A DNA stretch of 50,917 bases. It comes from Candidatus Iainarchaeum sp. (GTDB lineage: Archaea; Iainarchaeota; Iainarchaeia; Iainarchaeales; JAAZKV01). The position numbers and the translations under genes were made by a program. The stretch spans positions 1 through 50,917 of the forward strand of contig JAPLVR010000002.1 in assembly GCA_026397015.1 (NCBI GenBank), given 5' to 3'. Positions 39,475 to 48,004 of the stretch are shown here, piece by piece (the first letter of the stretch is position 1; every line of letters starts with the position of its first letter). A model generated the notes under the pieces. The model saw nothing but the letters and a program-made list of their open reading frames with translations, had not been told where the DNA came from and made no database searches.

Positions 39475-40290
39475 ATGAGTGAAACAAGAAATTATCTGTT
39501 TGCGGCTGCTCTTGGTGTCGTTGCTGTTCTGCTTGTTGCAGTGGTTTTCAGTATCGCGGTGCCCGAAGAAAAAGGGAATTCTGCCGTTGGAAAAGTCCAG
39601 TTTGCTGCAGCGGATAGCGCGTCATCTTCGGCGGATTGCGAACAGGAACAGAGAACGCTTTCCGTTTCCTCGACAGTTGAGAAAATGGTGAGCCCTGACG
39701 AAGTTGACATTACGCTGAGCGTTGAGACGCTCGCAACTCTCGCTTCAAAGAGCCAGAGCGACAACGCGGCAATTTCAACCAAGGTAAGGGATGCTTTGAA
39801 GGCGCTTGGAATCGCCGACAAAGACATTAAAACAGTTTCATATTCGGTTCGGGACGAATACGAGTGGAACGATATTTCAAAGAAATCCGAATTCAAGGGT
39901 TATAGGACAACGAATTCCATTCAGATAACTTTGAAGGACCTTACAATGGCGGGAAAAGCCATTGATGCGGCTGTTCAAGCCGGTGCCAACAAAGTGAGCC
40001 AGGTCGTTTTCGCGCTTTCAACCGCGAAACAGGCGGAAATAAAGCTCTTGGCTTTGAAGGAAGCGGCTGCAGAGGCGAAACTCAAAGCAGTCACAATGGC
40101 TGAAGGGCTTGGAGTTAGCGTTGGGCAGCTGATGTCCGCAAACGAGAATACGTATTATTACACACCTAATTACAGTAATGTAATGTACAATGCCAAGGTT
40201 GCAGGCGACAGCGCGATGGCTGAAACTCCGATAAGCGCGGGCGACGTGAGCGTAACAGCTTCCGTTTCGGCGGTTTTCGAGATTCAGTAA
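39475..40290 (+). CDS. SIMPL-domain (DUF541) exported protein
   Basis: 271 residues. A membrane anchor or signal (LFAAALGVVAVLLVAVVFSI) is followed by a SIMPL/DUF541 domain (about 60-271): RTLSVSSTVEKMVSPDEVDI, ALGIADKDIKTVSYSV, ANKVSQVVFALSTAKQAE, and the closing DVSVTASVSAVFEI. DUF541 proteins form ring-like oligomers in the bacterial periplasm; the role in archaea is unknown. The SD AAGGAGGTTAG is the strongest in the window, suggesting high expression. Confidence 0.9.
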   Translation: MSETRNYLFAAALGVVAVLLVAVVFSIAVPEEKGNSAVGKVQFAAADSASSSADCEQEQRTLSVSSTVEKMVSPDEVDITLSVETLATLASKSQSDNAAISTKVRDALKALGIADKDIKTVSYSVRDEYEWNDISKKSEFKGYRTTNSIQITLKDLTMAGKAIDAAVQAGANKVSQVVFALSTAKQAEIKLLALKEAAAEAKLKAVTMAEGLGVSVGQLMSANENTYYYTPNYSNVMYNAKVAGDSAMAETPISAGDVSVTASVSAVFEIQ

Positions 40291-40377
40291 ATAAGAGATT
40301 TTTTTTGAGGGGAGGGGAATTTTTCCCCTCACCCTTCTTTTTAAAAACAAAATCTTGCTTATTTAATTCGGTTTTTG

Positions 40378-41130
40378 ATGAATCCGAAAAAATACAATTT
40401 GATCGTGGTAAAGGTCGGCACCAATACTTTGATGGGCGGCTCCGGCTTGAAAAAAGAATTTTTCACCGAACTCGTTTCGGAAGCGGCGGAGCTGGCCAAT
40501 GCCGGAAAGAAAATTGTGATAGTTTCGAGCGGCGCAATCGGTCTTGGAAAGAGAAAACTGAAAATTGCGCCGAAAAATATTGCGGAACAGCAGGGCCTTG
40601 CCGCAATCGGACAGGTTGAATTGATGAATGAATATGTTAAGCGTTTTGAAACGGTTGGAATTGAGGCGGCGCAAATTCTGGTTTCACAGCACGACCTTCT
40701 CAATGAAACCTGCCTCAGTAATTTGAAAAATACGTTGGACTTTTTGTTTAAGCACAAAGTTGTTCCTGTTGTGAATGAGAATGATGTTGTTGCAATTGAA
40801 GAGCTTAGAAACGATGGAATGTTCAGCGACAATGATGCGCTTGCAGCCCTTCTTGCAAAGCAAATCGGCGCGGACCTGCTGGTGATCCTGACTTCGAAGA
40901 GCGGTTTGGTCGGAAGGGACGGAAAAATAATGCCTGAATTAAAAAATTTTGAGTCGGTTTGTGATATTGGCAAAAGCTCGATGGACGGCCGCGGAGGGAT
41001 AAATTCAAAGCTTTCCGCCATCAGAACGGCCGTTTCTTCCGGATGCGATGTTTTCGTTTCCGGTCCAGATTCTTTCAATGGTTTTTCTTCTGGAAAGGCG
41101 AAGGGAACTTTTGTTTCCGCCGAAAGTTAA
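40378..41130 (+). CDS. proB: Glutamate 5-kinase, short form
   Basis: 250 residues, amino-acid kinase fold: VVKVGTNTLMG at the N-terminus, IVIVSSGAIGLGKRK, AAIGQVELMNEY, VVPVVNENDVVAIEEL, FSDNDALAALLAKQIGADLL, and GRGGINSKLSAI. The C-terminal PUA domain of bacterial ProB is absent. The enzyme begins proline synthesis from glutamate; ProA is not in this window. The ATG is used rather than a TTG one codon earlier. It lies between tRNA-Pro and the ProRS gene. Confidence 0.92.
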   Translation: MNPKKYNLIVVKVGTNTLMGGSGLKKEFFTELVSEAAELANAGKKIVIVSSGAIGLGKRKLKIAPKNIAEQQGLAAIGQVELMNEYVKRFETVGIEAAQILVSQHDLLNETCLSNLKNTLDFLFKHKVVPVVNENDVVAIEELRNDGMFSDNDALAALLAKQIGADLLVILTSKSGLVGRDGKIMPELKNFESVCDIGKSSMDGRGGINSKLSAIRTAVSSGCDVFVSGPDSFNGFSSGKAKGTFVSAES

Positions 41131-41205
41131 AAGCCTTTGCTGAAACCTTTAAATAAACTTTAACTCTCATATTTGCACCGTATTTGATTCTATATTGGTG
41201 GCCCG

Positions 41206-42651
41206 ATGGAACAGCAAAAGTTTGACAAGGAAAAGGATTCGAGCGAGTGGTTCACTTGGATAATTCAGGAAGCCAAGCTTGCGGACATCCGCTACGGCGT
41301 GAAAGGGTTCCTTGTTTTCCAGCCGTGGTCGGTTGAACCAATGGAATTAATGTATAAATATTTGGAAGCAGATCTGGAAAGGCGCGGGCACAAGAAATAT
41401 TGGTATCCGACGCTTATTCCTGAAAAAAATTTTTATTTGGAGAAGGAGCATGTGGAAGGCTTCTCCCCTGAAGTTTTTTGGGTTGAAAAGGGCGGTGAAA
41501 CAAAGCTTGAAGAGCGCCTCGCGCTCAGGCCGACTTCCGAAACAGCCTTCTATTCAATGTTTTCTTTGTGGCTCCGCTCTTACAAGGACCTTCCGTTTAA
41601 AACCTATCAGCGCGCAAACGTTTTTAGGTATGAAACAAAATCAACGCGCCCTTTCCTGAGAAGCAGGGAATTTTATTGGATTGAAACGCACAACGCTTTT
41701 GCAACCGAAGAAGAGGCTTTCAAAAATGTTCTTGAAGATATGGAAACAACGAAGCGCGTCGTTTTCGGCGTTTTCGGAATTCCAACAATTGTTTTCAAGC
41801 GGCCGGACTGGGATAAATTTGCAGGCGCGGTCAACACTTTCGGCGCCGACGCAATCACCCCCGACGGAAAGGTTGTTCAGCAGCCGAGCACGCACATGTT
41901 GGGGCAAAATTTTTCAAAGCCTTTTAATGTGAAATTCGTTGACAGGGATGAGAAAGAGAAATATTGTTATCTCACATGTTACGGCCCGTGCATTTCAAGA
42001 ATTTTCGCTTCGGTTGTGCTGACTCACGGAGACAATAAGGGTTTGCGTTTTCCGTTTGAAATCGCGCCGAAACAAATTGTAATTATTCCCATAATGGCTG
42101 AAAAAGAGCCGAAGGTTTTGAAGAAAGCGCAGGAATTAAAGGAAAAAATTGAAGAGGCCGGATTTAGAGTTGAATTGGACGCGGGCGACAACAAGCGCCC
42201 CGGAGAAAAATTTTATTTTTGGGAAATGAAGGGCGTTCCGTTGAGAATTGAAGTCGGCCCGCGAGATTTGAAAGAAAAAAAAGTAATGATTTACAGGCGC
42301 GACACCGGCGAAAAGAAAGCGGTTGCGGAGAAACAGCTGCTGAAAGAGATTGCAAATGAGGGAAGGTTCCTAAGCGAGAATTTAAAAAAGATTGCGAAGG
42401 CGCAGCTTGACAAATCAATCGTTGATGCGAAAAATATTGAAGATGTAAAGAAAATTGTTGGCAGAGGAATTGCAAGATGCGGTTTTTGCTCGGTTGAAAG
42501 CGGGGGCGCAAAATGCGCGGAAATTGTGGAGAAAGAAACAGGCGGCAGGATAAGGGGAACACGCATTGACGTTAAGGAAAAAGCAAACGGCAAATGTGTC
42601 ATTTGCGGAAAGCCCGCGCAGGAAGTTGTTTACATAGCGAAGGAATATTAA
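41206..42651 (+). CDS. proS: Prolyl-tRNA synthetase, archaeal/eukaryotic type
   Basis: 481 residues, class II. Motif 1 and the Pro-specific LALRPTSETAFYSMFSLW, motif 2 around VFRYETKSTRPFLRSREFYW, HGDNKGLRFPFEIAPKQIV leading into the anticodon domain, and a C-terminal zinc domain with CGFC ... C ... CVICG and the final Tyr (YIAKEY) are diagnostic of the short archaeal form without an editing insert. The ATG follows TGGTGGCCCG. Confidence 0.96.
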   Translation: MEQQKFDKEKDSSEWFTWIIQEAKLADIRYGVKGFLVFQPWSVEPMELMYKYLEADLERRGHKKYWYPTLIPEKNFYLEKEHVEGFSPEVFWVEKGGETKLEERLALRPTSETAFYSMFSLWLRSYKDLPFKTYQRANVFRYETKSTRPFLRSREFYWIETHNAFATEEEAFKNVLEDMETTKRVVFGVFGIPTIVFKRPDWDKFAGAVNTFGADAITPDGKVVQQPSTHMLGQNFSKPFNVKFVDRDEKEKYCYLTCYGPCISRIFASVVLTHGDNKGLRFPFEIAPKQIVIIPIMAEKEPKVLKKAQELKEKIEEAGFRVELDAGDNKRPGEKFYFWEMKGVPLRIEVGPRDLKEKKVMIYRRDTGEKKAVAEKQLLKEIANEGRFLSENLKKIAKAQLDKSIVDAKNIEDVKKIVGRGIARCGFCSVESGGAKCAEIVEKETGGRIRGTRIDVKEKANGKCVICGKPAQEVVYIAKEY

Positions 42652-42681
42652 TTTCTGATTCTAGCAGAAAAATCTTGACAA

Positions 42682-42695
42682 TTTCGCCGGCGAAA
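42682..42695. promoter_or_regulatory. 14-bp perfect palindrome next to the M29 promoter
   Basis: TTTCGCCGGCGAAA is a perfect palindrome one base before the TATA-like AAATAAATACTT (42697-42708) of the aminopeptidase gene. The position over the BRE would suit a repressor or activator operator. Confidence 0.5.
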
Positions 42696-42727
42696 CAAAT
42701 AAATACTTGGCAAAAGAAGGAGTTGTT

Positions 42728-43903
42728 ATGCCAAGACCAAATTTAAAACGAAGGCTCAGCCTTGCCCGACTAAGGGGTTCAAAGGGGCTTGGGCAGATTT
42801 TTACGCCGACAAGACAGGCGGCAAAGATGACACTTGTCAAAGGGCTTGCGTTGAAGCCAAAATCCAGATTGACTATAATTATGGGTGACAGAAATAAAAA
42901 ATTCGGGGTTGAACTGAAAAAGGAAGCCACAAGAATGGGGGCAAGTGTAGACCTCATCATTGCAGAAAATGGCGGAAAAAATTGGGCGCAAGTAAAATCT
43001 TTTTTAACAGATTCCATTCGAAAAACGGACGCACTAATTTATGGGCTTGATTCAGGGTTTATTGTGAATGATAGGCTAGGGATTGATTTGCGCAGTGCCG
43101 GTGAGGCGCCAATGAAGGAAGCGAGGGAAGCGTATAAGCGAAGAAAGGATGACGTCGCTGTTCTGACAATAGGCGGGATAGGCAGCAAGTTTGTTCGCAG
43201 GCTTGCGAGGCATGATTTTGCAAAGGCGCGCAGATTGATATCTAAAATATATTCCAAAGTTAACGGGGCAAAAAAAATCACAATAACTTCCCCAAGCGGG
43301 ACAAATTTGGTTGTTGAAATGGGAAATCACAAATGGATTAAGGGGGATGGAATAATAAGAAAAAAAAGCGCGAGCAGAAACATTCCTTTTGGCGAGGTTT
43401 TTGCGACGCCCGCAAGTGTGAATGGAAAACTTGTGATTGATATCAGTATGAACCCCGACTACTTTCCGGAACAGGCAAAGAGAAAAATTTTCGGGATAAA
43501 AATAAACTCAATCAATCCCGTGTTTCTCAAAAAGACTCCCGTCTCGGTTGAGATACGAGAAGGAAAGGTTGTGCCAGGGAGTATTGAATGCAAAAATCCT
43601 GAAATTAAAAAGGAACTTGAAAAGCACTTATTTTCTGAATCCAAATCTCCAAACGTGAACAATCTGGTTGGGGAAATTGGGATAGGTGCAAACCCGGACA
43701 TACGCGCCCCTGTCGGCGAGTTCATTTTTGACGAAAAAATAATAGGAACGATTCACGTTGCATTCGGGCAAGGCTTTTCTGCAAGCGGAGGAAACTGGCA
43801 GAGCAGCGTTCACATTGATTCCCTTGTCAGCAAGCCAACCATTCATGTTGACGGAAAAATGATAATGGGCAATGGAAAGTTCGCGCGAGGCATAATATCC
43901 TAA
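42728..43903 (+). CDS. M29-family aminopeptidase-like protein
   Basis: 391 residues. It matches the AmpS/AmpT (COG2309, thermophilic metalloprotease M29) fold: early RLTIIMGDRNKKFGVELKKE, the metal-site segment RNIPFGEVFATPASVNG with its Glu, GEIGIGANPDI, GEFIFDEKIIGTIHVAFG with Glu and His, and the H-x-D of SSVHIDSLV. The expected metal ligands (Glu, Glu, His, Asp) are present. The first 60 residues are more basic than usual (RRLSLARLRGSKG). The ATG lies at the predicted transcription start and also follows GAAGGAG. Confidence 0.85.
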   Translation: MPRPNLKRRLSLARLRGSKGLGQIFTPTRQAAKMTLVKGLALKPKSRLTIIMGDRNKKFGVELKKEATRMGASVDLIIAENGGKNWAQVKSFLTDSIRKTDALIYGLDSGFIVNDRLGIDLRSAGEAPMKEAREAYKRRKDDVAVLTIGGIGSKFVRRLARHDFAKARRLISKIYSKVNGAKKITITSPSGTNLVVEMGNHKWIKGDGIIRKKSASRNIPFGEVFATPASVNGKLVIDISMNPDYFPEQAKRKIFGIKINSINPVFLKKTPVSVEIREGKVVPGSIECKNPEIKKELEKHLFSESKSPNVNNLVGEIGIGANPDIRAPVGEFIFDEKIIGTIHVAFGQGFSASGGNWQSSVHIDSLVSKPTIHVDGKMIMGNGKFARGIIS

Positions 43904-43909
43904 TTTGTT

Positions 43910-44341
43910 TTATATTTTAACCGACCAGACCTCAACTTTGCTTCCGTCGATTTCCCTGTCGTGCATTTTTTCGAATGTGAAACCTGTTTTTTGGTAAAGT
44001 TTTTTCGCGCCTTCGTTCGTTTTCTTCACAAGCAGGAAAACTTTGCGGAAGTGTTTTTTGTTGCATTCATGCAGCGCCCTTTTCACAAGTTTTGTCGCAA
44101 CTTTTTGCCCGCGCCACGCATCTTCAACATAAATTCCGTTAAGCCTCGCCTCTTCGCCCAGCAGTTCAAACTCTGCGAATCCCATGAATATGTTTTCCTG
44201 GTATGCGGCGAAAATAAGAAAATTTTTGTCTTTTATTTTTTCAGAAATTCTTTCCTGCGGAATTTTTGTGTAAGGGAATTGCCGCCTTATTATGTCGTCG
44301 ATTATTGCGACGTCCTCATCGGCCGCATTTTTTATTTCCAA
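43910..44341 (-). CDS. GNAT-family acetyltransferase
   Basis: 143 residues starting at a TTG. The acetyl-CoA-binding stretch EDAWRGQKVATKLVKRAL (motif A, R/Q-x-x-G-x-A) is at about residues 74-91, and the closing motif B region is KLYQKTGFTFEK. Substrate unknown. The start is a TTG after AGTGATGACC. It is convergent to the M29 gene, six bases between stops. Confidence 0.88.
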   Translation of the reverse strand: MEIKNAADEDVAIIDDIIRRQFPYTKIPQERISEKIKDKNFLIFAAYQENIFMGFAEFELLGEEARLNGIYVEDAWRGQKVATKLVKRALHECNKKHFRKVFLLVKKTNEGAKKLYQKTGFTFEKMHDREIDGSKVEVWSVKI

Positions 44342-44427
44342 AGGTCATCACTATCTGCCGTTTTCTGATTTTTTATTTTTTTAAATTTGTTTTTTATTTG
44401 TTTTTTATTCGTTTCAATTTTGTTTTT
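44342..44427. terminator. T-rich tract between the PIN and GNAT genes
   Basis: On the plus strand the spacer is almost all T with repeated TTTTTTATTTGTTTTTTATTCG segments. Both flanking genes run leftwards, so on their strand it is an A-rich stretch before the GNAT leader and not an obvious terminator for the PIN transcript. It may simply be a promoter-proximal AT-rich region. Confidence 0.25.
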
Positions 44428-45096
44428 TTATTTTTTGATGTACTCAATTATTTCCCTTTCGCTTACGGCACATCCCGCGTATTTTGTGGCGTAGAGAGCC
44501 GCCTCAAGTTCCAATTTTCCGTGTTCGAGTTCCCCGTCAAATAATCCCTGCTCATATGCCAATGCGATTATATCCACGCTTCTGAACATTTTTATTCCGT
44601 CAAACATTTTTCTGAACGCCTCAAGGTTGCTGTAATTAACGCTTATTTTCCTGTTCTGCCTTCTCTCAAGCACCTGTTTCAGCCTTGAAGGGTTTTCTAT
44701 GAGCGACCTTGTTGTTCTTTCATCAACGAATACGGCTTTTGCTCCGTGCAGCCTCGCTATTGCGAGCGCTTCCGATTCCCCGTATTGCAGTATTGTTATG
44801 GATTCGCTTTTGCTGTTGAAAATATTATTTGCGAGTTTTATTATTTTGTTGGTTTCATTTTCAAGTTCGGCCGTCATCGGCATTACTTTTATTATTCCCT
44901 CGTTCATGGTTTTTTTTATTCTCGCCGCGTTCAGTTCGAAGCGCCTGTTTTCAAGCGGTTTCCACACACTTTCGTCCGCAACCTTTTTTGAAATCAGCAA
45001 TTCTATTTTGTTTGCCTTGATGAATTCCCTGAAAACATTCATGAGGCAGGTGCTTGAAAGGGTTATCATCGTTCCTGTATCTATCACCGCTTTCAT
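44428..45096 (-). CDS. PIN-domain-like ribonuclease
   Basis: 222 residues. PIN-like pattern: first Asp in MKAVIDTGTMITLSS, an acidic QYGESEALAIARLHGAKAVFVDERTTR segment (read as two pieces) supplying the Glu and Asp of the metal site, and a helical C-terminus. It is longer than VapC (about 130), with an insertion at 40-110. Its start overlaps the gene upstream by four bases (ATGA). This pairing looks like a toxin-antitoxin or a PIN/regulator module; the RNA target is unknown. Confidence 0.75.
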   Translation of the reverse strand: MKAVIDTGTMITLSSTCLMNVFREFIKANKIELLISKKVADESVWKPLENRRFELNAARIKKTMNEGIIKVMPMTAELENETNKIIKLANNIFNSKSESITILQYGESEALAIARLHGAKAVFVDERTTRSLIENPSRLKQVLERRQNRKISVNYSNLEAFRKMFDGIKMFRSVDIIALAYEQGLFDGELEHGKLELEAALYATKYAGCAVSEREIIEYIKK

Positions 45097-45656
45097 TTCA
45101 ATCCGCCCTCCGTCATTTCCCGCAATTCTTTTACCCTTTCCTCAATTGTTTTCACTTCCGATTCCTCGTCATGCATCGTCGTGAATCCTATGTAACTTTG
45201 AAGCTCTTTTTTGTTCGCGCCCGTAAGTTCCGCCGCCTGTGAAATGCTTAAACCGTAGCTGTATGCAAGTGACGCCTGCTTGACTTTTGCTTTTTCGTAA
45301 ATTCCCTGCACGAAACGCCCCATCTCCATGTCGACTTCTTCTATGTGCTGTATTGTTTCTTTGAGGCGTTGCATGAATGCATTGTCATCGCCGCTTTCAA
45401 TGGCTTCCATCGCCTCCGAGAGGTGCTGGACTATTTCGTTTTTTATTCTCGGCCAATTTTGGTGGTTTATTATGTGGTCCTTTGTTTCTATTTTGTGGAG
45501 CGCGTAGGATATTACGCCCAATTCGGCTTTTCCCAAGTTGTTTTCTATCGACGCTTCTTTTATGAGCCTGTTGCTAAGCCCCCTCATTTCCTGCGTGTTC
45601 CTTTCCTTGAATAGGCGCAGCGTTTCGCCCAAATCGTACGAAAGACTTTTTATCAT
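45093..45656 (-). CDS. Helical protein with HTH-like end, partner of the PIN gene
   Basis: 187 residues, all-helical by composition. The first 130 residues resemble a four-helix bundle (ENNLGKAELGVISYALHKIE, EIVQHLSEAMEAIESGDDN). The C-terminal part has an HTH-like YGLSISQAAELTGANKKELQ. The overlap with the PIN gene gives coupled translation. It would fit an antitoxin, but it is larger than usual, and no family is recognised. Confidence 0.6.
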   Translation of the reverse strand: MIKSLSYDLGETLRLFKERNTQEMRGLSNRLIKEASIENNLGKAELGVISYALHKIETKDHIINHQNWPRIKNEIVQHLSEAMEAIESGDDNAFMQRLKETIQHIEEVDMEMGRFVQGIYEKAKVKQASLAYSYGLSISQAAELTGANKKELQSYIGFTTMHDEESEVKTIEERVKELREMTEGGLK

Positions 45657-45735
45657 GCAAGAAGTAATGCTTTATTTGTATTTAATTCTTCGCCTGCTTT
45701 TCCGAAAGGGCACGATGTGCTAAAAAAATGCGTTC

Positions 45736-46380
45736 TTAAATGAGCGAAACTATTACGACGGCGAGTTCGGAAATTCCATTCGAAATGAGCTGTATTGCGA
45801 GCGCTGAAATGAGCAGCCCCATTATTCTGGTGATTACTTTTACGCCTGTAACCCCGAGGCGCTTGTATACGCGTTGCGACTCAACGAGGACAAGATAGCT
45901 TATGGCGAATACTGCGAGTATTCCGAGCACAAATGCGGCAACGCCCACAATCGATTCCGCGCCGTTAAAGAGTATTATTCCCGCTGTTATTGATCCCGGG
46001 CCCGTAAGAAAGGGTATTGCCAAAGGCGTTATCGCTATTTCTTTTGCCTGCATCGCGCTCAAGTGTTCGTGCCTGCTGTGTTTGGTTCTGCTGTCGAAGC
46101 CGAGAAGCATTTCCATCGCGATTATGAAAAGCAGTATTCCGCCCGCTATTTTGAGCGAATAAATTTTTATTCCAAGGTAGTTCAAAATGTGCAGCCCGAT
46201 AAAGCTCATTACGAACAGGGTTCCGGCCGCGACTATTATGCTCATGAATATTATGTTTTTTTTCTGCTTTTCGCTGAATTTTGAAATGAGCGGCAGGTAC
46301 AGCACGGTCGCGCCCACACAATCAACTATCACAAAAATCGAAACGAATGTCTGTACGAAGTATTCAAGGAATTCCACCAT
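45736..46380 (-). CDS. MarC-family membrane protein
   Basis: 214 residues with six membrane helices. VSIFVIVDCVGATVLYLPLI, ending in the family's D/N-P-x-G-like site, and the middle IAITPLAIPFLTGPGSITAG (the MarC signature) are clear. Function of the family is unresolved; it is not an antibiotic pump as once thought. The loop with RTKHSRHEHLSAMQ has several His. Confidence 0.9.
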   Translation of the reverse strand: MVEFLEYFVQTFVSIFVIVDCVGATVLYLPLISKFSEKQKKNIIFMSIIVAAGTLFVMSFIGLHILNYLGIKIYSLKIAGGILLFIIAMEMLLGFDSRTKHSRHEHLSAMQAKEIAITPLAIPFLTGPGSITAGIILFNGAESIVGVAAFVLGILAVFAISYLVLVESQRVYKRLGVTGVKVITRIMGLLISALAIQLISNGISELAVVIVSLI

Positions 46381-46475
46381 TCAGCTCATCCAACCAATAA
46401 CCGATTTCAAGTATTTAATACTTAGGGTTTTTAAATCATTTAAAGCAATATCTATTCAGTTGGTGTGTGATTGCC

Positions 46476-46874
46476 ATGAAGATACTTGCGCCGCTGCTTT
46501 CAGGGGGGGAAGACGCGCCGGAATATATCAACGCGATAACTGCCGGAGCCGACCAAATAATTCTGTTGTCAGTCATCGACAAGGAATTTATGCGGAAAAC
46601 AAGCGCCGCCATGAGCGAAGTAATGCATTATCACGCCCTTATGGAGCGCGTAAAAAAAGCGGTCGGTGCGAAAAGAAAGAAGTGTGAGGAGGCAACCGAG
46701 TGGGGCGCCACAATCCAGAAAATCACTTCGCTCGCGCTTTTGAAGCAGGTCGACAAAATTGTTTTTGTTAAACAGCGCAACCAGTTTTTCGAAAATATTC
46801 TGGATGAATTAAGGGAGAAGAAAATAAAATTTGAGTTGGTCGAAGTTAAAGAGAAAACCGAAGAGCAAAAATGA
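46476..46874 (+). CDS. Universal-stress-like protein
   Basis: 132 residues. The fold pattern beta-alpha-beta (MKILAPLLSGGEDAPEYINA, ITAGADQIILLSVID) with a closing KIVFVKQRNQFFENILDEL resembles the UspA family, but the ATP-binding G-x2-G-x9-G is not kept. No other family recognised. The ATG follows TTGGTGTGTGATTGCC. It directly precedes the endA promoter. Confidence 0.55.
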   Translation: MKILAPLLSGGEDAPEYINAITAGADQIILLSVIDKEFMRKTSAAMSEVMHYHALMERVKKAVGAKRKKCEEATEWGATIQKITSLALLKQVDKIVFVKQRNQFFENILDELREKKIKFELVEVKEKTEEQK

Positions 46875-46911
46875 TGAATGGTGGCGGAAATTTTGAAGGG
46901 GAAAAATAAAA

Positions 46912-46920
46912 TTTTTATAG
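46912..46920 (+). promoter_or_regulatory. TATA box of endA
   Basis: TTTTTATAG ends 20 bases before the ATG at 46940, again giving a leaderless message. Confidence 0.5.
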
Positions 46921-46939
46921 TATTAAAAATGAAATAAAT

Positions 46940-47497
46940 ATGGGATTTTTTGGCGTGATTGGTATGGGGAAGAAAAATATTTTTTTCGGATGCACTCTTG
47001 CAGAAAATAAAGTTATTGTTGATGATGCCACGCTGAAAGGCGCGCTTGTCGAAAAGGGATTCGGCGAAAGCAGGGGAAAGCTTCTTTTGCTCGATTTGGT
47101 TGAATCTTTGTTTTTGGTTTCAAAAGAAAAGATTTCCGTGTGCGATTTGAAGGGAAAAAAAGTTTCTGAAAAAAATCTGCTCGCCCTTGGCCTCAGGAAC
47201 GACAAAAAGTTTTATTCGAAATTTGTCGTTTATTCGGATGTGCGCGAGCGCGGCTACTGCATCAAAACGGGCCTCAAGTTCGGCTTCGACTTCAGGGTTT
47301 ATCCGAAGGGCGAGAAGGTCGGCTCAGCCCACACGCAGTATGTAATCAATGTCGTTCCGGAATCGGAAAGGCTCTCAATGCACCAGCTCAGCAGGATGAC
47401 CCGTCTTGCAGGAAATATTCACACAAAAGTTTTGCAGGCGGTTGTCGATTCGGAAGACGCGGTAAATTACTATTTGCTTGACAGGGTTGTTCTGTAA
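46940..47497 (+). CDS. endA: tRNA-splicing endonuclease
   Basis: 185 residues, the homodimer/homotetramer (alpha) length. The catalytic triad is visible: Tyr121 in FDFRVYPKG, His131 in SAHTQYVINVV, and Lys163 in HTKVLQAVVD. It cuts bulge-helix-bulge introns; the tRNA-Thr at 5062 has one at the canonical place. The C-terminal end VNYYLLDRVVL gives the dimer-forming strand. An internal ATG at 46964 is possible, but the first fits the promoter spacing. Confidence 0.93.
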   Translation: MGFFGVIGMGKKNIFFGCTLAENKVIVDDATLKGALVEKGFGESRGKLLLLDLVESLFLVSKEKISVCDLKGKKVSEKNLLALGLRNDKKFYSKFVVYSDVRERGYCIKTGLKFGFDFRVYPKGEKVGSAHTQYVINVVPESERLSMHQLSRMTRLAGNIHTKVLQAVVDSEDAVNYYLLDRVVL

Positions 47498-47591
47498 ATA
47501 GGTTGCTAAAAAATTTGTCCGCTTTTGAATTAGAAAATAATTTCTTGCTTGAATTAGATTCCAATTAGAAACAGGTTTTTGTTGGGAATAA

Positions 47592-47629
47592 AGTGGGGAA
47601 AGCGTTCCCTTGCGGAACACTTTCTCACT
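47592..47629. terminator. Long hairpin between convergent endA and histone genes
   Basis: AGTG-GG-GAAAG-C-GTTCC pairs with GGAAC-A-CTTTC-T-CACT around a CTTGC loop, with only small mismatches. An A-rich and then a T-rich run lie to the right (AAAAAAGAATTTGTTTTT). It sits between two gene ends and could act as a terminator for either. Confidence 0.4.
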
Positions 47630-47646
47630 CAAAAAAGAATTTGTTT

Positions 47647-47823
47647 TTAGAAGTCGACGCCCCTTACCGTCTTTCTTCCGTTGGCTTTTGCCCTTGCTGC
47701 CGCGTCCTTTATCATTTTCGCAACCTTGTCGCTCAATGAGTCCATTACGTCTCCGGCAGTGTTGCAGCCTTCTTTCTTTATCGCTTCCTTTACTTTTGAC
47801 CCTACTACTAATACTTCAGCCAT
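47647..47823 (-). CDS. Archaeal histone-fold protein
   Basis: 58 residues. The central helix and the GRKTVRGVDF end match the archaeal histone/CBF-A fold, in which R-K-T-V leads to the third helix. The gene ends soon after it, so the C-terminal helix is short or missing. The N-terminal VGSKVKEAIKKEGCNTAGDV resembles the DUF1931/histone-like proteins of small archaea rather than HMf. The ATG is preceded by GTGGAGG. It likely wraps or bends DNA; whether it forms long polymers is not shown. Confidence 0.85.
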   Translation of the reverse strand: MAEVLVVGSKVKEAIKKEGCNTAGDVMDSLSDKVAKMIKDAAARAKANGRKTVRGVDF

Positions 47824-47840
47824 GTTCAAAACCTCCACTA

Positions 47841-47890
47841 AATGCCGTTTGAAGCATTTGCGATTAATTTTGAAATCGCAAGGGTATATA
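47841..47890 (-). promoter_or_regulatory. Histone gene promoter with inverted repeats
   Basis: A TATA box (GTATATAAA on the plus strand near 47883, read TTTATATAC on the minus strand) is followed by two inverted repeats in the leader: TGCGATT/AATCGCA (47859-47880) and AATGC/GCATT (47841-47858). They could be operator or RNA hairpin. The 319-base spacer 47824-48142 also holds the C/D sRNA described next and the KaiC-like gene promoter. Confidence 0.4.
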
Positions 47891-48004
47891 AATGAAATGG
47901 TTCAAAAACTGGGTTTTGAGCGGTTTTAGAGCTCTTTTTAAAATTTTGTTTTTTTGGGAATTTTTGTTTTGCCCCTCTTTTTTAATACTTTTTTTCCATA
48001 ATTG

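Noticed and set aside
42675..42702. TTGACA-17-AATAAA as a sigma-70 style promoter for the sigma factor
   Set aside because: The -10 part matches only four of six bases, an archaeal TATA box explains the promoter, and the sigma factor has lost the usual -10 readers.
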